From Limnohabitans sp. Rim8 (GTDB lineage Bacteria > Pseudomonadota > Gammaproteobacteria > Burkholderiales > Burkholderiaceae_C): DNA of 64,000 nucleotides. The notes beneath the pieces are model-generated. The model ran no database searches. It had not been told where the DNA came from and saw nothing but the letters and a program-made list of their open reading frames with translations. Numbering within the stretch: the stretch's first letter is position 1; each line of letters begins with the position of its first letter. Positions 37,193-47,112 of the stretch are shown here, one piece after another. The stretch is from positions 1 through 64,000 of the forward strand of contig CAMDKK010000008.1 of NCBI GenBank assembly GCA_945901045.1. Direction: 5' to 3'. The position numbers and the translations under genes are program-made.

Positions 37193-38199
37193 CTACATTG
37201 CTTCAAGTTCAGAATCTGAGCAAGCACTTTGAGGTTCGCGTGCCTGAAGGCTGGCGTCAGCGAAAAGCCACTTTGCGTGCAGTCGATGACATTGCATTCG
37301 ATTTGCAGGCGGGTCAAACCCTCGGCTTGGTCGGTGAGTCTGGTTGCGGTAAAACAACCACGGCCCGTCTGGTGTTGGGTTTAACTGCGGCCACCCAAGG
37401 CCAAGTTCTGTTTAATGGCCAGTCTGTCGAGTCAAAACGCGATGCCACTTGGCGAGCCCAGCGACAAAGCATGCAAATGGTCTACCAAAATCCCTTGGGC
37501 GCATTGGACAGGCGACTGAACGTGATCTCGCAAGTGCTTGAGCCCTTGCTGATTCATGGCCTGGGTGATTCTCTTTCGCAGACGGAACAGGTCCAGGACT
37601 TGATGTCCTCATTGGGACTTCCGAGGCCTTTGTGGTACCGCTTTCCGCACGAACTTTCAGGCGGGCAACGCCAGCGGGTCGTGCTCTCGCGTGCACTCAT
37701 TCTCAAGCCCAGCTTGTTGGTTTGTGATGAGCCTGTTTCCGCATTGGACGTATCCATTCAGGCCCAAGTAATCAATTTATTGCAGGACGTGCAAGAGCGC
37801 CTGGGTGTCGCTTATTTGTTCATCAGCCACGACCTCAAGGTGGTTCGCCAAGTCAGTGACCAAGTGGCGGTGATGTACTTGGGGCATATTGTGGAGCAGG
37901 CACCGCCCAATCAATTATTCAGTGAACCCTGGCACCCCTATTCCCAAGCCTTGGTGTCGTCGGTCCCATCACTTTGGCAAGGGCAAAACCAAAAGCGTCA
38001 CATTTTGCAGGGTGATCCTCCGAGCCCTCTTTCACTCCAAAGCGGTTGTGTTTTTCAAAATCGCTGCCCGCACGCTCAAAGCATTTGCCGTCAGGTGAAG
38101 CCGAGTTTGACGCCCATGAACCCTGAGCGTCAAATTGCTTGCCATCTGTTTGCAGAGCATCCAAGACGCTCCGATGCACCCATGGAGGCCCGATCATGA
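37189..38199 (+). CDS. ABC transporter ATP-binding protein (DppF/OppF type)
   Basis: A 336-residue second ATPase that pairs with the preceding one. It shows Walker A VGESGCGKTTTARLVLG, QMVYQNPLGALDRRLNV (Q-loop), LSGGQRQRVVLSRALI, and Walker B LLVCDEPVSALDVSIQ. The OppF-type Cys cluster GCVFQNRCPHAQSICRQ is near the C-terminus. It overlaps both neighbours by 4 bp. Confidence 0.93.
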   Translation: MTTLLQVQNLSKHFEVRVPEGWRQRKATLRAVDDIAFDLQAGQTLGLVGESGCGKTTTARLVLGLTAATQGQVLFNGQSVESKRDATWRAQRQSMQMVYQNPLGALDRRLNVISQVLEPLLIHGLGDSLSQTEQVQDLMSSLGLPRPLWYRFPHELSGGQRQRVVLSRALILKPSLLVCDEPVSALDVSIQAQVINLLQDVQERLGVAYLFISHDLKVVRQVSDQVAVMYLGHIVEQAPPNQLFSEPWHPYSQALVSSVPSLWQGQNQKRHILQGDPPSPLSLQSGCVFQNRCPHAQSICRQVKPSLTPMNPERQIACHLFAEHPRRSDAPMEARS

Positions 38200-39137
38200 T
38201 GCGGTTTTTGGTGATACGTTTTTTTCGTGGGTTGTTGACCTTGTTCCTGGTGCTCAGCTTTGCATTTCTGATCCTTCGATCCACAGGCGATCCGGCCATG
38301 TTGATCATGTCAGCCGAAGCGCCGCCAGAAGCTCTTGAGGCTTTTCGTAAAGGGTGGGGCCTGGATGCGCCCTTATGGCAACAGTATCTAGGCTATTTCA
38401 AAAATCTTGCGCATGGCCATTTTGGCTATTCGATGCGTGACAAAAGTCCTGCCATGGAGTTGGTCTTGGCACGCATTCCAGCCACACTCACCTTGGCCCT
38501 GCCAGCTTTTGCACTGAAGCTGCTGATCGGTATCGCAGCGGGCGTCTATGCCGCGCTGCATCGAAACACTTGGATCGACCGTTTTCTGATCAGCATGTCA
38601 ATCGCGGGTTACACCATGCCCAGTTTTGTTTTGGGTCTGGTGCTCGTGTTGATCTTCGCTGTGGGATTGGGATGGCTGCCCAGTGGTGGGGACGCAACTT
38701 GGCAGCACGCGATATTACCCGTGATCACGCTCAGTTTGGGGGGGGCGGCCGTTCTGGCCCGGTTCACTCGATCAGCCATGCTCGAAGTCATGGGACAACC
38801 CTATATTCGCACGGCCAGTGCCAAGGGTCTTGTCTGGCACCGTGTCGTGCTCCACCATGCGATGCCCAACGCGGCTATCCCTACGCTCACTGTGATTGGC
38901 TTCATGATCGGCAGCTTGATCGCTGGCGCGGTGGTGGTAGAGAGCGTTTTCTCTTGGCCCGGGGTGGGCCGCTTGTTGGTGACCTCGGTGGCCAACAGGG
39001 ATCTGGCAGTTGTACAAAGTCTGTTGTTGTTGGTGGCCACAACCATGGTCACGGCCAACTTGGTGGTGGATATTCTTTACGGATGGATTGACCCACGGGT
39101 TCGCACAGGTCAAGCAGCGCAAGGTAAAACGGTATGA
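38196..39137 (+). CDS. ABC transporter permease (DppB type)
   Basis: A 313-residue permease with about six helices. It has the characteristic N-terminus MMRFLVIRFFRGLLTLFLVL, the NPD-like segment RSTGDPAML, and the EAA-type cytoplasmic loop QPYIRTASAKGLVWHRVVLHH that docks to the ATPases. The frame is open upstream into the ATPase gene, but ATG 38196 gives the family start and overlaps the previous stop (ATGA). Confidence 0.93.
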   Translation: MMRFLVIRFFRGLLTLFLVLSFAFLILRSTGDPAMLIMSAEAPPEALEAFRKGWGLDAPLWQQYLGYFKNLAHGHFGYSMRDKSPAMELVLARIPATLTLALPAFALKLLIGIAAGVYAALHRNTWIDRFLISMSIAGYTMPSFVLGLVLVLIFAVGLGWLPSGGDATWQHAILPVITLSLGGAAVLARFTRSAMLEVMGQPYIRTASAKGLVWHRVVLHHAMPNAAIPTLTVIGFMIGSLIAGAVVVESVFSWPGVGRLLVTSVANRDLAVVQSLLLLVATTMVTANLVVDILYGWIDPRVRTGQAAQGKTV

Positions 39138-40033
39138 ACTCACCTTCCCTGACTGAAAAAAGCCAGCCAGAAGATACAGTGTCATCTGGTCAATCTGCTG
39201 CAATGCTGATACGTTCAATGCCGTTTTTGGTTCGCCTGTGTGCGTTTTGGATTGTGGTCGTACTGCTCATAGCCCTTTCCGCTGATTTCATTTCACCTTA
39301 CAGCTACAGCCAACTTGATTTACTGGCCCGCCTGAACCCGCCCGTGTTCTGGGGGGGCAGCTCAGACCACTGGCTGGGGACGGATGAGTTAGGACGCGAT
39401 GTCATGTCGCGTTTATTCCATTCCGTGCGCATCAGTTTGTTGGTGGCTTTCATCAGTACCTTATTGTCGGCCACAGTGGGCGTGCTGATGGGGTTTGCCG
39501 CAGCACATTTTCGAGGGTGGGTGGAGCAGTTGGTGTTGACCTTGGTGGACTTTCAGGCTTCGATGCCTTTCATGATCATTGCACTGGCTGTTTTGGCATT
39601 TTTTGGCAACACCTTGGTCCTGTTCATCGCTTTGATGGGATTTTATGGATGGGAGCGCTCAGCGCGCATTGCGCGCGGCTTGACCATCGCCGCCAATGAA
39701 CAAGGCTATGCAGCAGCTGTCTATGACTTGGGCGCTTCACCTTGGCGTGTCTATCTGCTTCATATTCTGCCCAACATTGCCAGCACTTTGATCGTGAGCA
39801 TCACACTGACTTTTCCAGAAGTGATTTTATTGGAGTCCGGGTTGTCCTTTTTGGGGCTGGGCGTCCAACCCCCCATGACCAGCTTGGGCAATATGGTCGG
39901 CTATGGCCGTGAATACCTTCAGACAGCGCCTTGGATTTTGCTGGCCCCCAGCATGTTCATCGTGGTCACCACTTTCTCGGTCAGCATGCTGGGAGACTGG
40001 CTGCGTGACCGACTGGATCCCACTTTGAATTGA
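39134..40033 (+). CDS. ABC transporter permease (DppC type)
   Basis: A 299-residue permease. The DppC pattern is seen in LNPPVFWGGSSDHWLGTDEL and GRDVMSRLFHSVRISLLVAF; the EAA-type loop is ANEQGYAAAVYDLGASPWRV, and ESGLSFLGLGVQPPMTSLG precedes the last helices. It completes the importer and lies 26 bp before the hydrolase gene. Confidence 0.93.
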   Translation: MNSPSLTEKSQPEDTVSSGQSAAMLIRSMPFLVRLCAFWIVVVLLIALSADFISPYSYSQLDLLARLNPPVFWGGSSDHWLGTDELGRDVMSRLFHSVRISLLVAFISTLLSATVGVLMGFAAAHFRGWVEQLVLTLVDFQASMPFMIIALAVLAFFGNTLVLFIALMGFYGWERSARIARGLTIAANEQGYAAAVYDLGASPWRVYLLHILPNIASTLIVSITLTFPEVILLESGLSFLGLGVQPPMTSLGNMVGYGREYLQTAPWILLAPSMFIVVTTFSVSMLGDWLRDRLDPTLN

Positions 40034-40059
40034 AATTTTTCAATAGATGAAAGACCCTT

Positions 40060-41601
40060 ATGCAAAATCACAAAAACGTCTTGCTTATTGTTGTTGACCA
40101 GTGGCGCGGTGACACGCTGCCTATGCTGGGTCATCCGGTTGTGAAAACGCCGAACATTGAGTCCTTGGCGAGCGAAGGCGTGACCTTTGCACGTCACTAC
40201 ACGCAAGCCGTGCCTTGTGGACCTGGTCGTGCGAGTTTGTTGACGGGTTTGTACATGATGAACCATCGTGCGGTGCAAAACACCATCCCGCTCGATGCCC
40301 GTCATACCAACATCGCCTTAGAAGTTCGCAAGGCCGGCTATGAGCCTGCATTGGTTGGGTACACCACCACCACGCCTGACCCGCGCGTCACGGCCGCCCA
40401 AGATCCACGCTTTACCGTTTTGGGGGCGGACATGGAGGGCTGGAAATCGGTCGGTTCATGGGGACTGAAAATGGAGGCCTATTTTGGATGGCTTGCTGCC
40501 CAAGGTGTTAAGTTGCCCGAAAACCCCTGGGATATTTGGTTACCTGAAGGTTTGGAGGCCCACGATGTAGGGGCCACAGCCCGGCCCAGCCGGATCCCTG
40601 CGCATTTGTCGGACACCACTTGGTTCACCGACAAGGGCTTGGATTATTTGCGCAGTGTTCAGCACAAACCCTGGTTTTTACATTTAGGTTACTACCGGCC
40701 GCACCCCCCCTTTGCCGCACCGGCTCCTTACCACGATATGTACGATCCGGCGCAATGCCCTGCACCAATAAGAGCCGCTTCACCGCAAGCGGAAGCTGAG
40801 CAGCATCCTTTGCTCAAGTTCTATCTGGACCATATTGCGCGCAAGAGTTTTTTCCAGAATGGTCAAGGTTTGGCAAGTCAAATGAGCGAATCCGAAGTGC
40901 GGCAGTTGCGAGCCACTTATTACGGGCTCATGAGTGAGGTGGACGATCAGATTGGGCGCGTCTTCAAATTTTTGAAAGAAAGTGGCCAGTGGGACAATAC
41001 CCTGGTGGTATTGACCAGCGACCATGGCGAGCAATTAGGCGATCACCACCTGCTGGGCAAGATTGGCTATTTTGATGAGAGCTTTCACATTCCTATGATC
41101 GTTCGCGATCCCAGTGTTCAATCCGATGCCACACGGGGTCAGCTTGTTCGGCAGTTCACAGAAACCATAGACACCATGCCGACCTTGCTCGATTGGTTAG
41201 GACAGCCCATTCCCCGAACCTGTGATGGCGCTTCGCTGCTGCCGTTCTTGCACACCGGCCAAGCGCCCAAAGGCTGGCGCACGGAGGTGCACTATGAGTT
41301 TGATTTCAGAAATATTTTTTACTCACAGCCCGAAGACGTTCTGGGCACTGCCATGGATGAAAGCGCTTTGGCCGTGGTGCAAGACGAAGATTACAAGTAC
41401 GTTCACTTTGCTGCACAAAAACCATTGTTCTTTGATTTGCATAAAGACCCTGCCCAGTTGCACAACCTTGCACAAGATCCGGCCTACGCACAGCAGGTGC
41501 TGACCTATTCACAAAAAATGTTGAACTGGCGACTCAAGCACGCGGACAAGACACTCACAGGGTATGCGGCGTCGCCCGAGGGTTTGAAGCAACGTGAGTG
41601 A
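40060..41601 (+). CDS. Sulfatase-superfamily hydrolase, phosphonate monoester hydrolase-like
   Basis: A 513-residue alkaline-phosphatase-superfamily enzyme. The N-terminus KNVLLIVVDQWRGD carries the first metal Asp. The formylglycine motif C-x-P-x-R is C53-G-P-G-R57, followed by ASLLTGLYMMNHRAVQNT. The second metal site is LTSDHGEQLGDHHLLGKIGY. These stretches match phosphonate monoester hydrolase/phosphodiesterases (PehA type) more closely than ordinary arylsulfatases. There is no signal peptide, so it is cytoplasmic, which fits action on a solute brought in by the adjacent ABC importer (inference). It needs a formylglycine-generating enzyme, not present in this window. Confidence 0.85.
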   Translation: MQNHKNVLLIVVDQWRGDTLPMLGHPVVKTPNIESLASEGVTFARHYTQAVPCGPGRASLLTGLYMMNHRAVQNTIPLDARHTNIALEVRKAGYEPALVGYTTTTPDPRVTAAQDPRFTVLGADMEGWKSVGSWGLKMEAYFGWLAAQGVKLPENPWDIWLPEGLEAHDVGATARPSRIPAHLSDTTWFTDKGLDYLRSVQHKPWFLHLGYYRPHPPFAAPAPYHDMYDPAQCPAPIRAASPQAEAEQHPLLKFYLDHIARKSFFQNGQGLASQMSESEVRQLRATYYGLMSEVDDQIGRVFKFLKESGQWDNTLVVLTSDHGEQLGDHHLLGKIGYFDESFHIPMIVRDPSVQSDATRGQLVRQFTETIDTMPTLLDWLGQPIPRTCDGASLLPFLHTGQAPKGWRTEVHYEFDFRNIFYSQPEDVLGTAMDESALAVVQDEDYKYVHFAAQKPLFFDLHKDPAQLHNLAQDPAYAQQVLTYSQKMLNWRLKHADKTLTGYAASPEGLKQRE

Positions 41602-41645
41602 CGCTTTGATTCGCGTGGGCCGCGCCCCCTGTGGTTGATGTGTTG

Positions 41646-41782
41646 GCTCTCTGAGTTTGTAGCAGCTTCTTTGCAAGCGATAGATCTGTCGATGCGGCCA
41701 GCTCTCTGAATTTGTAGCAGCTTGCCTGCAAGCGATAGATCTGTCGATGTGGCTTGCCATCGCCAGCAGGCTGGCTCCTGCA
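41646..41782. repeat. Cluster of three REP-like units, two in a 55-bp tandem repeat
   Basis: Between two convergent genes, a 55-bp unit is repeated in tandem (41646-41700 and 41701-41753), each copy holding a REP-like 27-mer (41658-41684, 41713-41739) with core stem GCTTGCCTGCAAGC or a variant. A third 27-mer in inverted orientation follows (41756-41782), with core GCCAGCCTGCTGGC. Two more copies lie at 59346-59406. Units end in a conserved GCGAT. Confidence 0.8.
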
Positions 41783-41804
41783 GCAAGCCATTTCCCCGAA
41801 CGCG

Positions 41805-42581
41805 TTAACCCAGCGCGGCCAGCTCCGCTTCGTCAAAGCCCGCCAGTCGGCGCGCCCCCATGTTGAATGGCGGGCGCAGTTTAGGCGGGTCGTATTGCGC
41901 AATCAGATCGGCGTAAGTGCTCAGCGGATCCAGTCCGCGTTGCGCGCACACAAAACGGTACCAGCGGTTGCCTGCGGCCACATGGCCGATTTCTTCTTCC
42001 AAAATGATGTCCAGAATCTGGCCTGCCCGATGGTCGCCCGCACCGATGAGCTTATTTTTCACACCGGGTGAAGCGTCCAATCCCCGTGCCTCCAATGTGC
42101 GGGGCACGATGCCAATACGGGCCAGAACATCGTCCTTCGTCCTTTCGGCCATCTCCCACAGGGCGTTGTGTGCCGGAAAATCGCCATAGTCAAAACCCAT
42201 GCTCACCAGGTGCTCACGAAGCAGCATGAAGTGTTTGGCTTCTTCTTGGGCAATTCGCACCCAATCGGTATAGAAATCATCGGGCATGGCCGCAAAACGC
42301 CACACAGCGTCGAGCGCCAAATCAATCGCGTTCAGTTCGATGTGAGCAATCGAGTGCACCAATAAAGCCCGGCCCTCGGCGGTCGATAAGGGCTTGGGTT
42401 TCAGCAAGGTATGTGCAATCAACTCGGGCCTGGCGGGTCGACCCGGAATGGGCCGGGTCGGAACAAGGTGTTCTGATGCGTCCACAGGGCTTGTCACATC
42501 GAGCGCCAAAGTGGCTTGGGCTTTGCGCACCGCATGGGTTTCACATAAAGGGCCCAAAGCGGCCATGCGCAAAGAGGTCAT
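41805..42581 (-). CDS. DUF455 family ferritin-like protein
   Basis: A 258-residue, mostly helical protein of the DUF455 family. Ferritin-like diiron ligands are suggested by [38 protein letters not shown] and [19 protein letters not shown], in the order E, ExxH, E, ExxH. The family is related to ferritin-like oxidases such as tRNA hydroxylase MiaE, but its reaction is unknown. No ribosome binding site is obvious. It is transcribed toward the REP cluster and is divergent from the carbonic-anhydrase-like gene. Confidence 0.82.
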   Translation of the reverse strand: MTSLRMAALGPLCETHAVRKAQATLALDVTSPVDASEHLVPTRPIPGRPARPELIAHTLLKPKPLSTAEGRALLVHSIAHIELNAIDLALDAVWRFAAMPDDFYTDWVRIAQEEAKHFMLLREHLVSMGFDYGDFPAHNALWEMAERTKDDVLARIGIVPRTLEARGLDASPGVKNKLIGAGDHRAGQILDIILEEEIGHVAAGNRWYRFVCAQRGLDPLSTYADLIAQYDPPKLRPPFNMGARRLAGFDEAELAALG

Positions 42582-42655
42582 GGTGAAAATGTGAATGCAG
42601 CAAGCACAATGGATGGGGACTTCTTACAAGTCAGGCAAGACAATCATGGCCTGTC

Positions 42656-42661
42656 TACAAT
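42656..42661 (+). promoter_or_regulatory. -10 box of the gamma carbonic anhydrase gene
   Basis: TACAAT in the context CTGTCTACAATTGTATG lies 34 nt before the ATG. AGGAAC is the ribosome binding site. No strong -35 box is visible. Confidence 0.4.
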
Positions 42662-42695
42662 TGTATGTTCTTACCCACTCCAACAGGAACAAGAC

Positions 42696-43220
42696 ATGGC
42701 AATTTATGAACTCGAAGGCAAACAACCCCAAGTGGCAACATCGGCTTGGGTCGCCGACAGCGCGCAAGTGATGGGGGCCGTCACCATTGCCGCCGACGCC
42801 AGCGTCTGGTTCGGCAGTGTATTGAGGGGTGACACTGAGACCATTGAAATCGGCGAAGGCAGCAACATCCAGGATGGCAGCGTTTTGCATGCCGACCACG
42901 GCAAACCTTTGGTGATTGGGAAAAACGTCACTGTCGGTCACATGGTCATGCTGCACGGCTGCACGATTGGGGATGAGTCACTCATCGGCATTGGTGCGGT
43001 GGTGCTCAATGGTGCGAAAATAGGAAAAAATTGCTTGGTAGGTGCGGGCTCCTTGGTCACCGAAGGCAAAGAGTTTCCCGAGGGTTCCATGATCATGGGC
43101 AGCCCTGCCAAAGTGGTGCGTGAATTGAGCCCAGAACAGATTGAAGGCTTGCGCCAAAGCGCTAAGCATTACGTGGCCAACGCCCATCGTTTTCAATCCA
43201 CACTGAAGAAAATCGCCTGA
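42696..43220 (+). CDS. Gamma carbonic anhydrase family protein
   Basis: A 174-residue left-handed beta-helix protein built of hexapeptide repeats. The zinc-site histidines are in [11 protein letters not shown] and [12 protein letters not shown], and the N-terminal Arg/Asp pair is in [15 protein letters not shown]. The family (YrdA/PaaY-like) includes carbonic anhydrases and thioesterases; activity has not been shown for many bacterial members. The start is ATG 42696 behind AGGAAC; the longer upstream frame lacks a ribosome binding site. Confidence 0.88.
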   Translation: MAIYELEGKQPQVATSAWVADSAQVMGAVTIAADASVWFGSVLRGDTETIEIGEGSNIQDGSVLHADHGKPLVIGKNVTVGHMVMLHGCTIGDESLIGIGAVVLNGAKIGKNCLVGAGSLVTEGKEFPEGSMIMGSPAKVVRELSPEQIEGLRQSAKHYVANAHRFQSTLKKIA

Positions 43221-43248
43221 ATAACGGAATGCGGCACTGATCGCATGG

Positions 43249-44241
43249 ATGAACTTGTCTGAACTGCATAAATTTTTATTTGACGGCCTGCCCGTGCGCG
43301 GCATGGTGGTCCGTCTGACCGACGCTTGGCAAGACATTTTGGCCCGTCGTGCGGCCAACACCGAGTCGGGTGCTTACCCGGCTGCAGTCACGCACTTGCT
43401 TGGCGAGATGGCTGCCGCCAGCGTGTTGATGCAAGGCAATATCAAGTTCAATGGTGCTTTGGTGCTGCAAATCATGGGTGATGGTCCCCTCAAATTGGCT
43501 GTGGTCGAAGTGCAGCCCGATTTCAGTCTGCGGGCCACGGCCACTTTGATCGGTGAGATTGCGCCTGATGCGCCTCTCAGCCACATGGTGAACGTGAACA
43601 ACCAGGGGCGCTGTGCCATCACCTTGGACCCCCTAGACCGATTGCCCGGCCAACAGCCTTACCAGGGGGTGGTGCCCTTGTTTGACGACCACAACCAAAA
43701 AATCGAACACATTGCCGAGGTGTTAGAGCACTACATGCTGCAGTCCGAACAACTTGACACGGTCATGGTGCTGGCTGCCAACGACCAGGTGGCGGCCGGC
43801 TTGCTGATTCAACGCTTGCCCGTGGAGGGTGATGGCAACTTGGCCGGGCAGGTGGATTCGGTGACGCGTGAAGCCATGCTGGGCCGAAGTGAAGACTACA
43901 AGCGCATTTCAATTTTGACCCAGAGTTTAAAGCGTGATGAATTGCTGACCCTCGATGTAGAAACGATTTTGCGCCGCCTGTTTTGGGAAGAACCCATCTT
44001 GATGTTTGAACCGCATGCGGGAGAGACTGCCCCCAAGTTTGCATGCCGTTGCAGTCGAGAACGTGTCAGCCAGATGATCCGCAGTCTGGGCGTGGAAGAG
44101 ACCGAAAGCATCATCGCCGAGCAAGGTCAAATTGAAGTGGCTTGTGAGTTTTGTGGCCAACAATACCGTTACGACCCGATCGATGCCGCAGGCATATTCA
44201 CAGGTTTAAGCACCGATGTGTCCGGCGGTTCGGTTCACTGA
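43249..44241 (+). CDS. hslO: Redox-regulated chaperone Hsp33
   Basis: A 330-residue holdase chaperone activated by oxidation. The substrate-binding domain (LHKFLFDGLPVRGMVVRL, HLLGEMAAASVLMQGNIKF) is followed by the C-terminal zinc switch: CRC around residue 265 and CEFC around residue 300, the CxC and CxxC pair that holds zinc when reduced. Length is at the long end for the family. Its 3' end overlaps the convergent NR-kinase gene by 7 bp. Confidence 0.93.
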   Translation: MNLSELHKFLFDGLPVRGMVVRLTDAWQDILARRAANTESGAYPAAVTHLLGEMAAASVLMQGNIKFNGALVLQIMGDGPLKLAVVEVQPDFSLRATATLIGEIAPDAPLSHMVNVNNQGRCAITLDPLDRLPGQQPYQGVVPLFDDHNQKIEHIAEVLEHYMLQSEQLDTVMVLAANDQVAAGLLIQRLPVEGDGNLAGQVDSVTREAMLGRSEDYKRISILTQSLKRDELLTLDVETILRRLFWEEPILMFEPHAGETAPKFACRCSRERVSQMIRSLGVEETESIIAEQGQIEVACEFCGQQYRYDPIDAAGIFTGLSTDVSGGSVH

Positions 44242-44909
44242 CGGCCAGTCAGCAGGCCGGTAAACAGCCTGTGTTCACAATCAGCGTCTGAGCATTTGTC
44301 GCAGGCCCATGCAGTGCGGCCTTGGTTAAGAGCGTACTGTCCTTGCTCGCGAGAGATTTGCGCCGCAAGCAAAACGGGATGGAGTGAATGGGTGTCCAGC
44401 CCCAGTGCCAGCAAAGCGTTATGGAGTCGTTCTTCTTCTTGGCCATAAATCACTTTGTAGGCTATGCCGGCACCTTGCAAGGCGGCTCGCACCATGGCAT
44501 CGATCGGCTCGCGCACATGCGGGCCATCGCGTTGGAGTCCGTCAGGCACCCACGGCAAATCTAGCCCCGTGAGCAGTGTCATGTCAAACAGCCCTTGGTG
44601 TGCAAAAGCAAATTCGTAGAGCGACTCGTCATTGAATAACTTGTGGCTGTAGACGGCCGTCATCAGTGGAGAGGTGTCTGAGATGACGATGCCACTCGGA
44701 TGGGCCAATACGGCCAAGGCTTGTTGTTGCGCAATGCCGGCCTGCTCATGCTGAAGTGGCGTGCGGCCTTGCTGGTCACACCAGGTGCGCAGAAATTCTG
44801 GTACGACATGCACCGCGTGTCCACGCTCACGCAAGGCTTGCGCGAGCCCAAGGCTCAGCTGCGTTTTGCCTGTGCTTTCAGCACCCAGTAAAGCAATGCG
44901 GGTGATCAC
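44235..44909 (-). CDS. NadR-like ATPase, probable nicotinamide riboside kinase
   Basis: A 224-residue P-loop kinase with Walker A GAESTGKTQLSLGLAQAL at the N-terminus, VVPEFLRTWCDQQG, ISDTSPLMTAVYSHKLF and LPWVPDGLQRDGPHVRE. These match the ribosylnicotinamide kinase domain of NadR; the NMN adenylyltransferase and repressor domains of enterobacterial NadR are missing. The start is GTG 44909, overlapping the pnuC stop (GTGA) with AAGG well placed; ATG 44936 is an alternative. The C-terminal tail CDKCSDADCEH is a possible metal site. With PnuC it forms a nicotinamide riboside salvage pair. Confidence 0.82.
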   Translation of the reverse strand: MITRIALLGAESTGKTQLSLGLAQALRERGHAVHVVPEFLRTWCDQQGRTPLQHEQAGIAQQQALAVLAHPSGIVISDTSPLMTAVYSHKLFNDESLYEFAFAHQGLFDMTLLTGLDLPWVPDGLQRDGPHVREPIDAMVRAALQGAGIAYKVIYGQEEERLHNALLALGLDTHSLHPVLLAAQISREQGQYALNQGRTAWACDKCSDADCEHRLFTGLLTGRQ

Positions 44910-45475
44910 ACAGGCCCTTTCATTTTGCGATGCCATGTGCGCCAGCCCACCCCACTCATCGCCAGGAAGATCGCGTACAACAAGACAGTCAGCCACAAGC
45001 TCTTGTAGGCAAACAGGCCGATACTCACGCCGTTGACAAGGATCCAGACCAGCCAGGTTTCAAGGTATTTACGGCCCAATAAGTACTGGCCTACCAAACT
45101 CAGTGCTGTGACAAATCCGTCCCACCACGGCACATCAGAGTCTGTGAGGTGTTGCAAAAGCAAAGCCACAAGTGGCCACAGCGTCAGGGCGGTTATTGCA
45201 GTTAACAAGCCCGCGCGAGACGACATGCGTTGAATGTCAGGGCCTGGTGTCTTGAACACAGAAGGCCGAAGCCATTGCCACCAGCCCCACAAGCCGAGTA
45301 AAGCAAACACAATTTGTAAGGCAGCTTCGCCGTAGAGTTGGCTGTCCTGAAAAACAAAAAAATAAAGAACCGAACTGGCGATGGCTAAGGGCCAGCTCCA
45401 ATGCAGCTCTTTGATGCTGCACACCACCATCACCACCGCCAGTGCGAAACCAGCGGCTTCGGTCATGGACATCAT
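44906..45475 (-). CDS. pnuC: Nicotinamide riboside transporter PnuC
   Basis: A 189-residue inner-membrane protein with about seven helices. PnuC marks are IKELHWSWPLAIASSVLYFF and AALQIVFALLGLWGWWQWLR in the first half and WWDGFVTALSLVGQYLLGRK in the second, with LVWILVNGVSIGLFAYKSLW. PnuC carries nicotinamide riboside by facilitated diffusion, with phosphorylation inside trapping it, which fits the kinase gene directly downstream. It overlaps ftsB (ATGA). Confidence 0.92.
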   Translation of the reverse strand: MMSMTEAAGFALAVVMVVCSIKELHWSWPLAIASSVLYFFVFQDSQLYGEAALQIVFALLGLWGWWQWLRPSVFKTPGPDIQRMSSRAGLLTAITALTLWPLVALLLQHLTDSDVPWWDGFVTALSLVGQYLLGRKYLETWLVWILVNGVSIGLFAYKSLWLTVLLYAIFLAMSGVGWRTWHRKMKGPV

Positions 45476-45747
45476 TTGGCAATCTGAACGTAAATTTCGT
45501 TGGGCTTGACCATGCCCAATTCATTGCGCGCACGTTCTTCCACCATGTTCAGACCCTCTTTAAGGTCATTGATTTCAGCGCTCAATTGCTCATTGACCAA
45601 GCGCGCTTTGTCATTGGCAGTATGTTGCTCTTGAAGTTTTCGTTCCAATTCAGAAACTGTGGGAATGCCGCCTTTACCCAGCCAAAGTTGCCCTTGAAAG
45701 ACCACCAACAGGGTCAATAAAATGGCAGGCAATAGACGGTTACCCAT
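45472..45747 (-). CDS. ftsB: Cell division protein FtsB
   Basis: A 91-residue single-pass membrane protein. The N-terminal helix (LPAILLTLLVVFQGQLWLG) is followed by the GKGGIPTV segment and a periplasmic coiled coil (residues about 32-70), then EERARNELGMVKPNEIYVQI, which is the family signature. FtsB joins FtsL and FtsQ in the divisome. The gene follows eno, as in most proteobacteria. Confidence 0.93.
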   Translation of the reverse strand: MGNRLLPAILLTLLVVFQGQLWLGKGGIPTVSELERKLQEQHTANDKARLVNEQLSAEINDLKEGLNMVEERARNELGMVKPNEIYVQIAK

Positions 45748-45770
45748 GACTTAAGAAGCCTTGGTGCGTT

Positions 45771-47066
<1,296 letters not shown>

Positions 47067-47112
47067 TCAATGAAAAATAAAACGGATGGGTCCTGGTCGA
47101 AGATGTTTGGAG

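Noticed and set aside
41646..41753. Possible CRISPR repeat pair
   Set aside because: Only two adjacent 55-bp copies with no spacer between them and no cas gene; the REP-like stem explains the repeat better.
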